Shown: positions 17,119-26,454 of the stretch, piece by piece
Layout of the letters: every line of letters starts with the position of its first letter
Numbering within the stretch: the first letter of the stretch is position 1
NCBI RefSeq assembly: GCF_014644295.1
Contig: NZ_BMKK01000012.1
Coordinates: 141,078 to 205,077, forward strand
Length of the DNA: 64,000 nucleotides
Source of the DNA: Emticicia aquatilis
GTDB lineage: Bacteria > Bacteroidota > Bacteroidia > Cytophagales > Spirosomataceae
Direction: 5' to 3'
Notes under the pieces: generated by a model
Told to the model about the DNA's origin: nothing
What the model saw: the letters and a program-made list of their open reading frames with translations, nothing else
The model's database searches: none
Program-made: the position numbers and the translations under genes

Positions 17119-17709
17119 CTTCAAGTCTTCTAATTTGCCTAAATCAATATCATCAAGAGTATCTTTCACTTTATCCATTTCAACGTTATTGCCTCTGACC
17201 GTCACCACAAAACGCTTTCCTATAATCACGGCCATTTCGCCATCTTTGTTTTTTGAGTTGTATTTCTCGTAAGCCTTATTTCCTTTGTAAGTCGTAGTTT
17301 TCTCATACCCGTTTTCGGTTTCTTTATCCATATCCACCATCGACCACGCAGCCATTCCCATTAAAGCCCCTGTTCCTGCTACGTCAATGATATTCACTTC
17401 TATTGAGCTATCATCATTTTTATATCTTGCCTCCGCCTTCGATACCATAAAGCCCATTGCCCCTACTTTTTCACTTTCGGCACTTTTGCGAGCTAATCCT
17501 GCGGCTTCTTCGGGCAGTAATTCTTTCAAAAGTTTCGCATCGACCACTTCTTTTGGTTCTTCGTTCGACATATTTTCGGCTTCTTTCGTAATCTTATCGA
17601 CCAATTCCATAGCTTTTTCTTGCTCAGTTTGCTCCTCTTTTTTCTTTCCACAGCTACTTAAAAACATACTAATCGCAAACAGCGATACCAAAAGTCTCAT
17701 TGTTTTCAT
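17116..17709 (-). CDS. Lipoprotein of unknown function
   Basis: A 197-residue lipoprotein with lipobox LSSC followed by a charged linker GKKKEEQTEQEKAMELV and a helical acidic segment up to about residue 65. The C-terminal part alternates strands and glycines (EVNIIDVAGTGALMGMAAW, KRFVVTVRGNNVEMDKV), suggesting a small alpha/beta domain. I do not recognise the family. It sits alone between a terminator and the divergent ispE promoter, so it is probably a single-gene unit. Confidence 0.75.
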   Translation of the reverse strand: MKTMRLLVSLFAISMFLSSCGKKKEEQTEQEKAMELVDKITKEAENMSNEEPKEVVDAKLLKELLPEEAAGLARKSAESEKVGAMGFMVSKAEARYKNDDSSIEVNIIDVAGTGALMGMAAWSMVDMDKETENGYEKTTTYKGNKAYEKYNSKNKDGEMAVIIGKRFVVTVRGNNVEMDKVKDTLDDIDLGKLEDLK

Positions 17710-17803
17710 ATTTTTTGACTGTTAAAGGGTTAATTTTAAAGTAAGATATGAGTTTTATAAAAAACTTAAAATTGTTTTACTATTTATTTACTAAGCGGTT
17801 GAC

Positions 17804-17811
17804 TAAATTTG
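17804..17811 (+). promoter_or_regulatory. -7 element (TAAATTTG) of ispE
   Basis: Fits TAnnTTTG. Transcription would begin near 17818, which excludes the TTG at 17816 as the ispE start and favours the ATG at 17831. Confidence 0.5.
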
Positions 17812-17830
17812 AATTTTGAAATCAGACTCA

Positions 17831-18655
17831 ATGCTTACATTTCCAAACGCCAAAATCAATATTGGCTTAAATATTACCGAAAAACGTTCAGATGGTTTTC
17901 ATAACATCGAATCGGTGTTTTATCCTGTCGAGTGGTGCGATGCCCTCGAAATTATTCCCAACCAAAATCCCGATGCCACAAACGCAGTTTTTCAGAGTTC
18001 GGGTTTGGCCATTCCTGGCAATGAAAGTTCGAATCTATGCCTAAAAGCATGGAATTTATTGCAAGACCTCATCAGCGTTCCGCCAATGATTCATTTGCAC
18101 AAAGTTATTCCGATGGGTGCTGGCTTGGGCGGTGGCTCAGCCGATGGAGCTTTTACCTTAAAAATGCTCAACGAAGTCTATGAACTAAACCTCAGCAATG
18201 ATGCATTGAAAGATTTTGCCCGAAAACTGGGTTCGGATTGTGCATTTTTCATCGAAAATCGACCCGTTTTTTGTTTTAATAAAGGCGATGAATTTGAAGA
18301 TTTTGCACTCGATTTAAAAGGAAAGTTTGTGGTTTTAGTAAACCCCGATATTCATATTTCTACGGCCGAAGCGTATTCGGGCGTATCGCCAAAAAGGGCC
18401 CAAATAGCTCTAAAAACGGCACTTTCACAACCAATTTCGACTTGGAAAGAAATAGTTAAAAACGATTTTGAAGAAAAGTTGTTATTAAAGTATCCGACCA
18501 TTGCCGAGGTGAAAGAAACACTCTATCAGGCAGGAGCAGTGTATGCTTCCATGACGGGTTCGGGCTCAACTGTCTATGGGGTTTTTGATAATACAATTGA
18601 CCTAAAAGACCGTTTCCCAAACTTCGCAATGTGGCAAGGATTCTTTAAAGCTTAA
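17831..18655 (+). CDS. ispE: 4-diphosphocytidyl-2-C-methyl-D-erythritol kinase
   Basis: GHMP kinase of the MEP isoprenoid pathway; phosphorylates CDP-ME at the 2-hydroxyl with ATP. The start at 17831 gives MLTFPNAKINIGLNI, the normal opening with the Lys of the active site. The phosphate loop is PMGAGLGGGSADGAF near residue 95, and the third GHMP motif appears as SMTGSGSTVYGVF near the C-terminus. Length 274 is typical. An oxidase subunit gene and recO follow closely on the same strand, which may make an operon of unrelated functions. Confidence 0.97.
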   Translation: MLTFPNAKINIGLNITEKRSDGFHNIESVFYPVEWCDALEIIPNQNPDATNAVFQSSGLAIPGNESSNLCLKAWNLLQDLISVPPMIHLHKVIPMGAGLGGGSADGAFTLKMLNEVYELNLSNDALKDFARKLGSDCAFFIENRPVFCFNKGDEFEDFALDLKGKFVVLVNPDIHISTAEAYSGVSPKRAQIALKTALSQPISTWKEIVKNDFEEKLLLKYPTIAEVKETLYQAGAVYASMTGSGSTVYGVFDNTIDLKDRFPNFAMWQGFFKA

Positions 18656-18677
18656 ACTTCTTCAAGAACAAGAAAGC

Positions 18678-19262
18678 ATGAATCAACTTACAAAACGCCG
18701 TGAACCATTTGCTTTCATGCTATATTTAGCTATTATTGGCAGTGGCTTGTTGTTTTTCTTTTTACTTTTGGTTTTTATTACCAAAGAGGCACGTAATCAG
18801 GATATTCCGCTGAAAATCCCTGGCGTATTTTGGGTGAGTACATTTGTGATTATTGGCAGTAGTCTGACTCTTCAAGGGGCAAACAAAGCCTTTAAAGAAG
18901 AGCGTTTTCGGAGTTATCGCCTCAATATTAGTGTGACATTGCTGGCGGGAGTTTTGTTTATTATTTTACAGGGACTTGGGTGGCAAAAAATGCTTTCGGC
19001 AGGTATTACGATGGCCAATAATACAGGCGGAATGTTTATTTATGTGCTTTCGGGACTGCACATTTTGCATACACTTGGGGGACTAATTGCATTGGCATCG
19101 GCCAATAAAGATGCTTTCCAGCGAATGCAATATGTCGATTCCTTCGTTTATAGTGTAAATCCACCTAACCAATTGAAAATAAAGCTAATAAGTATTTATT
19201 GGCACTTTATAGATATTCTCTGGATTATCCTTTTTCTCTTTTTACTTTACCATGCTTCATAA
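18678..19262 (+). CDS. Cytochrome c oxidase subunit III-like protein
   Basis: A 194-residue membrane protein with five hydrophobic helices. The family marks are the helix GLHILHTLGGLIALA and the C-terminal YWHFIDILWIILFL. Subunit III stabilises heme-copper oxidases in the inner membrane and carries no redox centre. No subunit I or II gene is nearby, so it probably joins an oxidase encoded elsewhere. The stop overlaps the recO start by 11 bases, which implies translational coupling. Confidence 0.9.
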   Translation: MNQLTKRREPFAFMLYLAIIGSGLLFFFLLLVFITKEARNQDIPLKIPGVFWVSTFVIIGSSLTLQGANKAFKEERFRSYRLNISVTLLAGVLFIILQGLGWQKMLSAGITMANNTGGMFIYVLSGLHILHTLGGLIALASANKDAFQRMQYVDSFVYSVNPPNQLKIKLISIYWHFIDILWIILFLFLLYHAS

Positions 19263-19941
19263 AACTCGTGGAATAGTTATTAGCTATATTCGTTATCGAG
19301 AAACATCAATTATTGTAAAAATTTATACCGAAAAATTCGGTATTCAATCTTTTATTGAAAATGGTGTAAGAAGCAGCAAAGGCAAAAACAGAATCGCACT
19401 TTTTCAACCACTTTCGTTGCTCGACATGGTGGTTTATCACGATGAAAAGAAAGACCTTCACCGAATTTCGGAGATAAAATCAAGTTTTCCATTTCGCACC
19501 CTTCCTTACGAAATCCATAAATCAAGCATCGGAATGTTTTTGGATGAAATTCTGAATAAAACGCTGAAAGAGCACACCGAAAATGAGCTTTTATTCGATT
19601 TTCTTTATCATTCGCTCATTTTTTTGGATGAAACCGACGAGCATTACGAAAACTTTCATCTGATTTTTCTGCTTAAATATGCTTTTTTCTTGGGTTTTTC
19701 GCCACAAGATTCGAGCGAAATCGTATCACAATTCAAGGAATTTAATGCTATGATTCCGTTTGATGCCGACTATCAAAAACTCATGAATCAGCTAATTTTG
19801 GCCGATTATCAAACGCCCCTACTCATGAGCAGAGGCGTAAGAAATCATTTACTCGAAGTTATTATTGTCTTCTACCAAATTCATTTTGAAGAGTTTGGCG
19901 AAATAAAGTCATTGCAGGTTTTGCGAGAAGTACTTAGTTAA
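19252..19941 (+). CDS. recO: DNA repair protein RecO
   Basis: A 229-residue recombination mediator that works with RecF and RecR to load RecA on single-stranded gaps. The N-terminal OB fold opens MLHKTRGIVISYIRYRETS, with the typical IYTEKFG and IENGVRSSKGKN turns, followed by the helical C-terminal domain. The zinc-binding Cys motif of some RecO proteins is missing, as is common in Bacteroidota. It overlaps the oxidase subunit gene and ends in a folded heptamer repeat shared with the convergent pepA. Confidence 0.92.
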   Translation: MLHKTRGIVISYIRYRETSIIVKIYTEKFGIQSFIENGVRSSKGKNRIALFQPLSLLDMVVYHDEKKDLHRISEIKSSFPFRTLPYEIHKSSIGMFLDEILNKTLKEHTENELLFDFLYHSLIFLDETDEHYENFHLIFLLKYAFFLGFSPQDSSEIVSQFKEFNAMIPFDADYQKLMNQLILADYQTPLLMSRGVRNHLLEVIIVFYQIHFEEFGEIKSLQVLREVLS

Positions 19942-20018
19942 TGGATAATGAATAATTGAAAATGGAGAATTAAAAAAGAATAAAACATTATCAATTCTCC
20001 ATTTTCAATTGTCAATTA
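19940..20018. repeat. Inverted 7-bp-period repeat between recO and pepA
   Basis: Left heptamers AATGGAT, AATGAAT, AATTGAA run from 19940; right heptamers TCAATTC, TCCATTT, TCAATTG run to 20018. An 18-base core, AATTGAAAATGGAGAATT (19954-19971), has its exact complement at 19993-20010. The repeat overlaps both stop codons and may act as a bidirectional terminator. Confidence 0.85.
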
Positions 20019-21523
20019 ATTCCTCTCATCCACGTAGTCAATAAATTCACGCCATAAGCAGTTGCCGATTTCATTTTGGCAAATTCTGAATCGCCAAAGG
20101 CCAAGCCAGCAATATCGAGGTGAGCCCAATTGGTATGTCCATCAATAAAAAATTCTAAAAATTTGGCGGCAGTAATTGCCCCCGCAACTGGTGCTGACGA
20201 AAGATTTTTGATGTCGGCCACATCAGAATTCATCATATCTTTGTAGTCGTCCCAGAGTGGCAAACGCCACAGTTTTTCGCCAGTGTCTTGTCCGATTTCG
20301 AGTAATTCATTGGCCAATTCATCATTATTCGAGAGCAATCCTGCGGCAGCATAACCCAAAGCAGCAATACAATTACCCGTAAGTGTTGCTAAATCTATGA
20401 TTACATCTGGCTCAAAATTTTTCTTGATGTAAGAAAGTCCATCAGCTAAAATCAATCTTCCTTCGGCATCTGTATCAATTACTTCAATGGTTTTGCCCGA
20501 ATAGCTTGAAATTACCTCACTTGGTTTCAAGGCATTTCCATCGACACAGTTTTCGGTCGAAGGAATTACACCAATCAAATGCACTGGAAGTTGTAGCTTT
20601 GCTGCCAATTCCATTGCTCCTAAAACAGCTCCTGCCCCACCCATATCCGACTTCATATAACTCATACTTGCCGAACCTTTGATTGAAATTCCGCCAGTAT
20701 CGAAAGTTACACCTTTGCCTACTAAGCCTACCCTTCGACTTCGCTCAGGGAGCGGTGAATCTGAAGAACGTTCCCCGAGCGTAGCCGAGGGGGAAAGGTA
20801 TTCCATCACAATAAATCGAGCAGGGTTTTCGGTACTTCCTCGACCAACAGCCAAAAGTGCGTGCAGACCAAGTTCGAGGCATTGCTTTTCATCATAAACC
20901 TTTACATCAAAACCATATTGTTTGCCAGATTCGATGGCAAATTCAGCGAGTTTTTGTGGATATTTATAATTGGCAGGTGCATCAACCAAAGCCATGATTC
21001 GGGCCTGTGTTTCGGCAGTTGCTTGCCCGATTTCAGCTGATTTTCCGGCACTTCCTAAGTGATTTTCAGCTACTTGAATTTCTAAAACTGCATCTTCTGT
21101 AAAAAACTCAGCTACTTTCTTTGCATCGGTTTTATAAGCTCCTACTTCATATTCGGCCAAACAGATTCCGTTAACAATTTGCTCGGTATGAGCTTCTAAA
21201 CCAGCCAATTTTAACTTCAAACCAACATTTTTAGGTAATTTCTTCTTTGAATTATAGAAAAATGAACGAAAAACCTTCACGAAATCAATCGCTTTTGGAG
21301 CTTTTCCTAAACCCAAAAGATATACTTTTTCGAGTCCTTCTACTGCTCCGTACAAAGCCAACGTTTCTTTTGCTCCTGCCTTAAAATCTTGTTGTAGTAT
21401 TTCGGCACTAAGACCAACGTGTTTGGCAATTTTTGAAAGATTTTCGGCCAATTTTTCATTCTCTACCAACGGAAAGATAATGGTTTTTGCGGCCGTATTA
21501 TGGGTTGTTATGTTGATTTTCAT
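20012..21523 (-). CDS. pepA: Leucyl aminopeptidase (M17) with an in-frame palindrome insertion
   Basis: A 503-residue cytosolic aminopeptidase of family M17 using two metal ions to remove N-terminal residues. The site is intact: Lys and Asp in VGKGVTFDTGG, Asp in KSDMGGAG, Asp/Glu/Arg in DTDAEGRLILADGL. Between the strand IVMEY and the strand LVGKG there are 24 residues, mostly Ser, Arg, Pro and Glu, where E. coli PepA has about 12. These extra residues are encoded by an inverted pair of GC-rich palindromes that look intergenic. The insertion sits in a loop just before the first metal ligand, so activity is probably kept. Confidence 0.95.
   Translation of the reverse strand: MKINITTHNTAAKTIIFPLVENEKLAENLSKIAKHVGLSAEILQQDFKAGAKETLALYGAVEGLEKVYLLGLGKAPKAIDFVKVFRSFFYNSKKKLPKNVGLKLKLAGLEAHTEQIVNGICLAEYEVGAYKTDAKKVAEFFTEDAVLEIQVAENHLGSAGKSAEIGQATAETQARIMALVDAPANYKYPQKLAEFAIESGKQYGFDVKVYDEKQCLELGLHALLAVGRGSTENPARFIVMEYLSPSATLGERSSDSPLPERSRRVGLVGKGVTFDTGGISIKGSASMSYMKSDMGGAGAVLGAMELAAKLQLPVHLIGVIPSTENCVDGNALKPSEVISSYSGKTIEVIDTDAEGRLILADGLSYIKKNFEPDVIIDLATLTGNCIAALGYAAAGLLSNNDELANELLEIGQDTGEKLWRLPLWDDYKDMMNSDVADIKNLSSAPVAGAITAAKFLEFFIDGHTNWAHLDIAGLAFGDSEFAKMKSATAYGVNLLTTWMRGIN
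20731..20794. repeat. REP-like palindrome pair inside pepA
   Basis: CCCTTCGACTTCGCTCAGGG (20731-20750) and, inverted, TCCCCGAGCGTAGCCGAGGG (from 20772) are related copies of one GC-rich hairpin unit separated by about 20 bases. The length is compatible with the frame, and the translation has no stop. Units of this type (GCGAAGTCGAAGGG) are found between genes in many Bacteroidota, which is recall and not a search result. Confidence 0.8.
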
Positions 21524-21629
21524 GTTTACGAAATTTCTTATTTAAAAGTATAAAATTAGAACGCTGATTTTCACAGATTATAAAATCCATCAAAATCAGC
21601 GTTGCTTGAATGAGCCTTCTATTAAACTC

Positions 21630-22721
21630 TTAGAAAAACAGCCACTCAATTGCTTTCGGAAATTCTTGTCCCCAGCGTTTTTCGTTGTGTTCGCCTTTGG
21701 GGTCGGTTGAAAGTTTAATTTGAATTTTTTCGGCGTCCCAACCTTGGCTTTCAATGGTTTCTTTCATTTTCTTTACATTCGGAATCATCGCTGCACTTTC
21801 TTTTCCACCTCCATATAAGTAAATTTTGGTATCCAAAGGATTGAAAAACTCAATGGCATCGAAGTAAATCTTGGGCGAAACCCACAAAGCTGGCGAAAGT
21901 ACCATCAGACGACCGATAGATTCGGGGTACATCAGCCCCGCATAAATACTAATCAAACCACCCATCGAACTACCGCCAATTCCAGTAAATTGTCGCTCGG
22001 TTTTGGTGCGATAATTGGCATCAATGTAAGGTTTTAGATTACGGACAATAAAATTGGCGTATTTCATGCCCAAACCTTTCCCTTTTTTCTCGACCGTGTA
22101 AGGAGAATATTCATTGAAACGCTCTTCTTCGCCGTGTTCGATGGCCACGATAATCACATCGCCCAATTCTTTTTTGGCCAGAAGCGAAAGACGTTTGTCA
22201 ATTTCCCAGTTACCATAACTTGAACCTTTGCCAAAAAGATTTTGGGCATCTTGCATATACAATACAGGATAATGTTTATCAAGGTTTTGGTCATAATCGT
22301 GCGGGAGAAGAATATAAATTTTCCGTGTTTTCCCCAGTTGCGGAATCTCGAATTTCTCAGAAACAACCTGCACTTTTGGCATGAGTTTCTTGATGAATGC
22401 CGTAGAGCCATCTTGTCGCCAATAAGGTACAAAATCAGCGTAGTGTCCCGATAAACTTTCAATTACTCGATTACTCGGGGCATTTCCGTAAGTATCTAAC
22501 TCAACAAAATCCCAGCCGCCACGTGTATATTTATACTCTATTTTTTCGGGAAGTGTTACTTCGGGGGCGAATGTAAATTTGTACTTTCCCTTGCTCACAC
22601 GCTTCATTTCAAAATCTGACACATCGGGATTCCATTCGCAAAAATTACCTGATAGATACACAGGTCGTTCGTCGTCGACAGGGGTTGTCAACTCTAAACT
22701 CAACAAATTTCGGTTACTCAT
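21630..22721 (-). CDS. Esterase D-like hydrolase with CBM48-like N-domain
   Basis: A 363-residue protein starting MSNRNLLSLELTTP (longer frame rejected as leader). Residues 1-110 have the look of a glycogen-binding/E-set domain: RPVYLSGNFCEWNP and KYKFTFAPEVTLPEKIEYKY. The rest is an esterase-D alpha/beta hydrolase with nucleophile Ser252 in GGSSMGGL, a probable acid near the strand KIYLYGGGKES, and His in GEHNEKRWGQEFP. Relatives include ferric-enterobactin esterases and feruloyl esterases. No signal peptide is evident, so it probably acts in the cytoplasm; the substrate is unknown. Confidence 0.88.
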   Translation of the reverse strand: MSNRNLLSLELTTPVDDERPVYLSGNFCEWNPDVSDFEMKRVSKGKYKFTFAPEVTLPEKIEYKYTRGGWDFVELDTYGNAPSNRVIESLSGHYADFVPYWRQDGSTAFIKKLMPKVQVVSEKFEIPQLGKTRKIYILLPHDYDQNLDKHYPVLYMQDAQNLFGKGSSYGNWEIDKRLSLLAKKELGDVIIVAIEHGEEERFNEYSPYTVEKKGKGLGMKYANFIVRNLKPYIDANYRTKTERQFTGIGGSSMGGLISIYAGLMYPESIGRLMVLSPALWVSPKIYFDAIEFFNPLDTKIYLYGGGKESAAMIPNVKKMKETIESQGWDAEKIQIKLSTDPKGEHNEKRWGQEFPKAIEWLFF

Positions 22722-22959
22722 TTTTACTTTTTTTGTGGTACGTAAGTGTAAGTAAGAATTAAAACACTTTACACTTATATAATGTTCCAGCAATCTACCT
22801 ACTGAATGTACCATTATAACTCAGATTCACTTTATCAATGCCTTTTGAGGCAAAATGACTCGACAATTTTAAACAAAAACTCTAATATTCAAGCAAGAAA
22901 ACTATATTTACTTAGCAAAAACACGAAAAATTTATACTTACTATCACAAAAAAACAAAA

Positions 22960-22993
22960 TTGGCGGCGTCTTTTTCTCAAAAAACACCGCCAA
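22960..22993 (-). terminator. Terminator after FAD/Fe-S oxidoreductase
   Basis: TTGGCGGCGT pairs with ACACCGCCAA with one G-T or mismatch pair. On the minus strand the stem is followed by TTTTGTTTTTTT. It lies 30 bases past the stop and upstream of the esterase gene. The rest of the gap 22722-23022 shows only AT-rich leader. Confidence 0.8.
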
Positions 22994-23022
22994 ATAAGTA
23001 TTCAGCGTAGCTTATTTATCTG

Positions 23023-25986
23023 TTAGACTAATGCTTGCCATAAAATTTCGACTGGATGTAAGGCTTTTCGGCCAGTACCATCGTGAATTTGGTGGCGACA
23101 GCTCGTCCCTGGAGCCGCAATAATCACTTCTTCGGGTTGTTTTCTAACCGTTGGGAAAAGCACCAGTTCGCCGATTTTCATCGAAAGTTCATAATGTTCT
23201 TTTTCGTAACCAAACGAACCCGCCATTCCGCAGCAGCCCGATGGAATGAGATGCACTTCGTAGTTTCTAGGCAACGAAAGAATTTTTTTGGTTGGTGTAA
23301 GCGAAGCAACCGACTTTTGTTGGCAATGTCCGTGTAGTTTAATCAAAAGTTTTTCGCTAGTAAAGTTTTCAGCCGTAATGCGTTTAGCGTCAATCTCACG
23401 AGCAATGAACTCATCAATCATCAAGGCGTTTTTGGCAAGTTTTTTGGCAGCTTCTATCAAATTTTCATCAACTAAATCGGGATATTCGTCTCTGAAAGTC
23501 AAAATTGCCGAAGGTTCGATACCGATGATTGGCATTTCTTCGGTCACAACATCTTTCAGCAATGCCACATTCTGATTGGCCAATTTCTGAGCATCTTTCA
23601 ACATTCCTTTCGATAAATACGCCCGCCCAGAATCAACGTGATTAGGAATAATCACTTCATAGCCAAGTTTATTGAGCAAATCGAGTGCTTTTTTACCAAT
23701 TTCAACATCATTGAAATTCGTGAATTCATCACAGAATAAATATACTTTTTTAGCTGATTTAGCTGCCGATTTCTCTGATTTATTATACCACTGCTTGAGT
23801 GTATTATTACTCAAAAGCGGCATTGTTCGCTCAGGGTGGAAACCAATTACACGATTGGCAATCTTACGCAAAGGAGCGTTACCTAAAACCAAATTATAAG
23901 CCCACGGCACATAAGATGCGATATTGCTCATTTTTGAATAATTGCCAATCAACCACGAACGCATCGGTAAGCCATTTTGCTCATGATAATGTTGCAAAAA
24001 CTCCATTTTCAGCTTCGCCACATCAACATTCGACGGACATTCTGATTTACAGCCTTTACATAAAAGGCACAAATCCATTACTTCTTTAACCTCTTTGCTA
24101 TCAAAACGGTCGAGTTTTTCGGAGTTTGTCAGCATTTCACGCAAAATATTGGCTCTGGCACGAGTGGTATCTTTTTCGTTGCGAGTGGCCATATAACTCG
24201 GACACATCGTTCCGCCGCTCAATTCGGTTTTGCGGCAATCGCCTGAGCCATTGCACTGTTCGGCATGTTGTAAAATATTCTGATTATTGAATCGGAATAC
24301 AGTTTTAAATTCTGGCACTTTGTGGTCGGCCTCGTAGCGAAGGAATTTATCCATCGGAGGCGTATCGACAATCTTATTTGGGTTGAAGATATTCTGTTCG
24401 TCCCAAACCTTTTTCAATCCTTTAATTAAAGCGTAGTTCTTCTCGCCAATTTGCTGACGAATAAATTCACCACGCAAACGGCCATCGCCGTGTTCGCCTG
24501 AAAGCGAACCTTTATATTTTTTTACTAAAGTCGAAATCTCCTCGGCAATCAATCTAAACTGGCGGTGTCCTTCGGCAGTTTTAAGGTTAATGATTGGTCG
24601 GAGATGAATCTCGCCCGAGCCTGCGTGAGCATAATGCACCGACGACATGCCATTTTTAGTCAGAATCTCATTAAATTCTCTGATAAAATCGGGCAAATCG
24701 TTTACATCAACTGCCGTATCTTCGATAACAGCAACAGCTTTTTCATCACCTGGAAGGTTCGAAAGTAGTCCTAAACCAGCCTTGCGGAGTGTCCAAATCT
24801 TTTTGGTGTCTTCGCCAAAAAGAATCGGGAAATGATAGCCCAAGCCAGCGGCACGCATTTCGGCTTCCATTTCGGTAGCACGAGCCTTTACTTCTTCAAT
24901 ATCATCGTTTGAAAGTTCTACTACCAAAATCGCTCCAGGGTCTCCTTGTACAAAGAAACGATTTTGACTTTGCTCTTTGTTTTCTTTCGTACACTCTAAT
25001 ATATAATGGTCGATTAACTCTACGGCCGTAGGCTTATATTTTAAGGCAATAAGGTTTGCTCGAAGCGACTCATCAACCGAATTAACATGCACGCAAACCA
25101 AACCTTGTACTTTTGGAGGAAGCGGATTTACGTGAAGTTTGATTTCGGTGATAAACATCAAAGTTCCTTCCGAACCAGCAATCAGTTTACAAAAGTTAAA
25201 TGCTCCACCCGAGGCCACACCTGCCAATGGTGGAGTTTTGATACTTGCCTGCCCTTGAGTAGTAAAAACCTCGGTTTCCAAAAGCTCATCAATGGCATAA
25301 CCCGTATTCCGACGCTCGATACTCATTTTCGGAAATTCCTTACGAATTTCGTTTTGATTATCGACATCACTCAAAATACTATTAATATGATTATAGATAC
25401 GTCCTTCGAGCGAGGTGGTATCGTTTAGTTTTTGTTTAAATTCATCAATACTTAAATTCTTGAACACTACAAAAGAGCCATCGCTCAAGAATCCCTTCAC
25501 TTCCATCAAGTGGTTGCGGGTACTTCCATAGACGACTGAGTTAGAGCCACATGAATTATTTCCGACCATTCCTCCAATCATAGCACGATTTGCCGTTGAG
25601 GTTTCTGGGCCAAAGAATAAGCCGTTTTGTTTCAAGAAAAAATTCAATTCATCACGCACAACTCCTGGTTGTACTTTTACCCAACGCTCTTCTTTGTTTA
25701 ATTCGAGTATTTTTGTAAGAGTGCGAGATACATCAACAATAATACCGTTACCTACTACCTGCCCAGCCAAGGATGTACCAGCCGTACGAGGAATCAAAGA
25801 AGTATTATTTTTACGAGCAAAAGCTATCAATTTCTGAATGTCGGACTCATCTTTCGGAATAGCTACCGCCAAAGGCATTTCTCGATAAGCCGAGGCATCA
25901 GTCGCATACAAAGTACGCATGACATCATCCAGATAAAGTTCTCCAGCCAATTCTTTGGCCAGTTGCTGTAATTGTTGATTAATCAT
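23023..25986 (-). CDS. FAD-linked oxidase with Fe-S domains (GlcD/YdiJ type)
   Basis: A 987-residue fusion oxidoreductase. In order: FAD-binding type 4 domain with IPRTAGTSLAGQ and PGVVRDELN and GGMVGNNSCGSNS; the FAD-oxidase C-terminal domain with HYAHAGSGEIHLRPI and GEHGDGR; a 4Fe-4S domain with CLLCKGCKSECPSNV near residue 660; and two CCG-type cysteine-rich segments, HGHCQQKS and SGCCGMAGSFG, near the C-terminus. The E. coli relative YdiJ and related D-2-hydroxy-acid dehydrogenases oxidise D-2-hydroxyglutarate or D-lactate and pass electrons to quinones. The exact hydroxy acid is not determined here. Single gene with its own terminator. Confidence 0.93.
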   Translation of the reverse strand: MINQQLQQLAKELAGELYLDDVMRTLYATDASAYREMPLAVAIPKDESDIQKLIAFARKNNTSLIPRTAGTSLAGQVVGNGIIVDVSRTLTKILELNKEERWVKVQPGVVRDELNFFLKQNGLFFGPETSTANRAMIGGMVGNNSCGSNSVVYGSTRNHLMEVKGFLSDGSFVVFKNLSIDEFKQKLNDTTSLEGRIYNHINSILSDVDNQNEIRKEFPKMSIERRNTGYAIDELLETEVFTTQGQASIKTPPLAGVASGGAFNFCKLIAGSEGTLMFITEIKLHVNPLPPKVQGLVCVHVNSVDESLRANLIALKYKPTAVELIDHYILECTKENKEQSQNRFFVQGDPGAILVVELSNDDIEEVKARATEMEAEMRAAGLGYHFPILFGEDTKKIWTLRKAGLGLLSNLPGDEKAVAVIEDTAVDVNDLPDFIREFNEILTKNGMSSVHYAHAGSGEIHLRPIINLKTAEGHRQFRLIAEEISTLVKKYKGSLSGEHGDGRLRGEFIRQQIGEKNYALIKGLKKVWDEQNIFNPNKIVDTPPMDKFLRYEADHKVPEFKTVFRFNNQNILQHAEQCNGSGDCRKTELSGGTMCPSYMATRNEKDTTRARANILREMLTNSEKLDRFDSKEVKEVMDLCLLCKGCKSECPSNVDVAKLKMEFLQHYHEQNGLPMRSWLIGNYSKMSNIASYVPWAYNLVLGNAPLRKIANRVIGFHPERTMPLLSNNTLKQWYNKSEKSAAKSAKKVYLFCDEFTNFNDVEIGKKALDLLNKLGYEVIIPNHVDSGRAYLSKGMLKDAQKLANQNVALLKDVVTEEMPIIGIEPSAILTFRDEYPDLVDENLIEAAKKLAKNALMIDEFIAREIDAKRITAENFTSEKLLIKLHGHCQQKSVASLTPTKKILSLPRNYEVHLIPSGCCGMAGSFGYEKEHYELSMKIGELVLFPTVRKQPEEVIIAAPGTSCRHQIHDGTGRKALHPVEILWQALV

Positions 25987-26454
25987 TGAATCTCAAAGTT
26001 TTTGAATTTTTCAAAGATATTCGATTTTCGGGTTTACCTCCAAAAAACAATATCTGTAAATATTTTATCTTAAAAAAATACAAATTGAGCCTATTGTGGT
26101 CAATTTATTAATAATTAATTTAGTTGTTGACTTTGAAGCAATAATTGATGAGTAAAATTGAACCACAAAATTACGACTAAAAACCTAAAGCTATATTGTT
26201 TTTGTACAATTTTTAAAAATTGAATTATTTAAAGAAAATTTATTTTTTAATATAATATTTTGGACTTTATATATTTCTTTTTGTAATTTTGAGAGTTAAT
26301 TAGAAAAATAATTCAACGATTTCTAAACAAATTTCTATATCACAGGGTTGGATTCGTCAAACTAATGATATATTGATTATGGTGAAACAAGAAAAAAACG
26401 AATTATCTTTTAAGTTAAATTAATCATTTATTAATCTTTCTTTAATTACAACCT
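25987..26454. other. 468-base non-coding region upstream of SusC
   Basis: Very AT-rich. It holds the divergent leader of the oxidoreductase gene, the SusC promoter at 26259-26291 and a leader of about 157 bases before SusC. No RNA gene or sigma/anti-sigma gene was seen. The long leader has no clear fold I could trust. Confidence 0.6.
26259..26291 (+). promoter_or_regulatory. Promoter of the SusC/SusD operon
   Basis: TTTG at 26259-26262 and TAATTTTG at 26284-26291 are separated by 21 bases, the Bacteroidota primary-sigma arrangement (TTTG then TAnnTTTG). Transcription should begin near 26298. Confidence 0.65.

Noticed and set aside
20679..20897. Plus-strand open frame across the pepA insertion
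   Set aside because: It is a shadow of pepA kept open by the GC-rich palindromes; no start signal or family resemblance.
25987..26454. Anti-sigma/ECF sigma pair controlling SusC
   Set aside because: No coding frame in the gap upstream of susC; an ordinary promoter is present.
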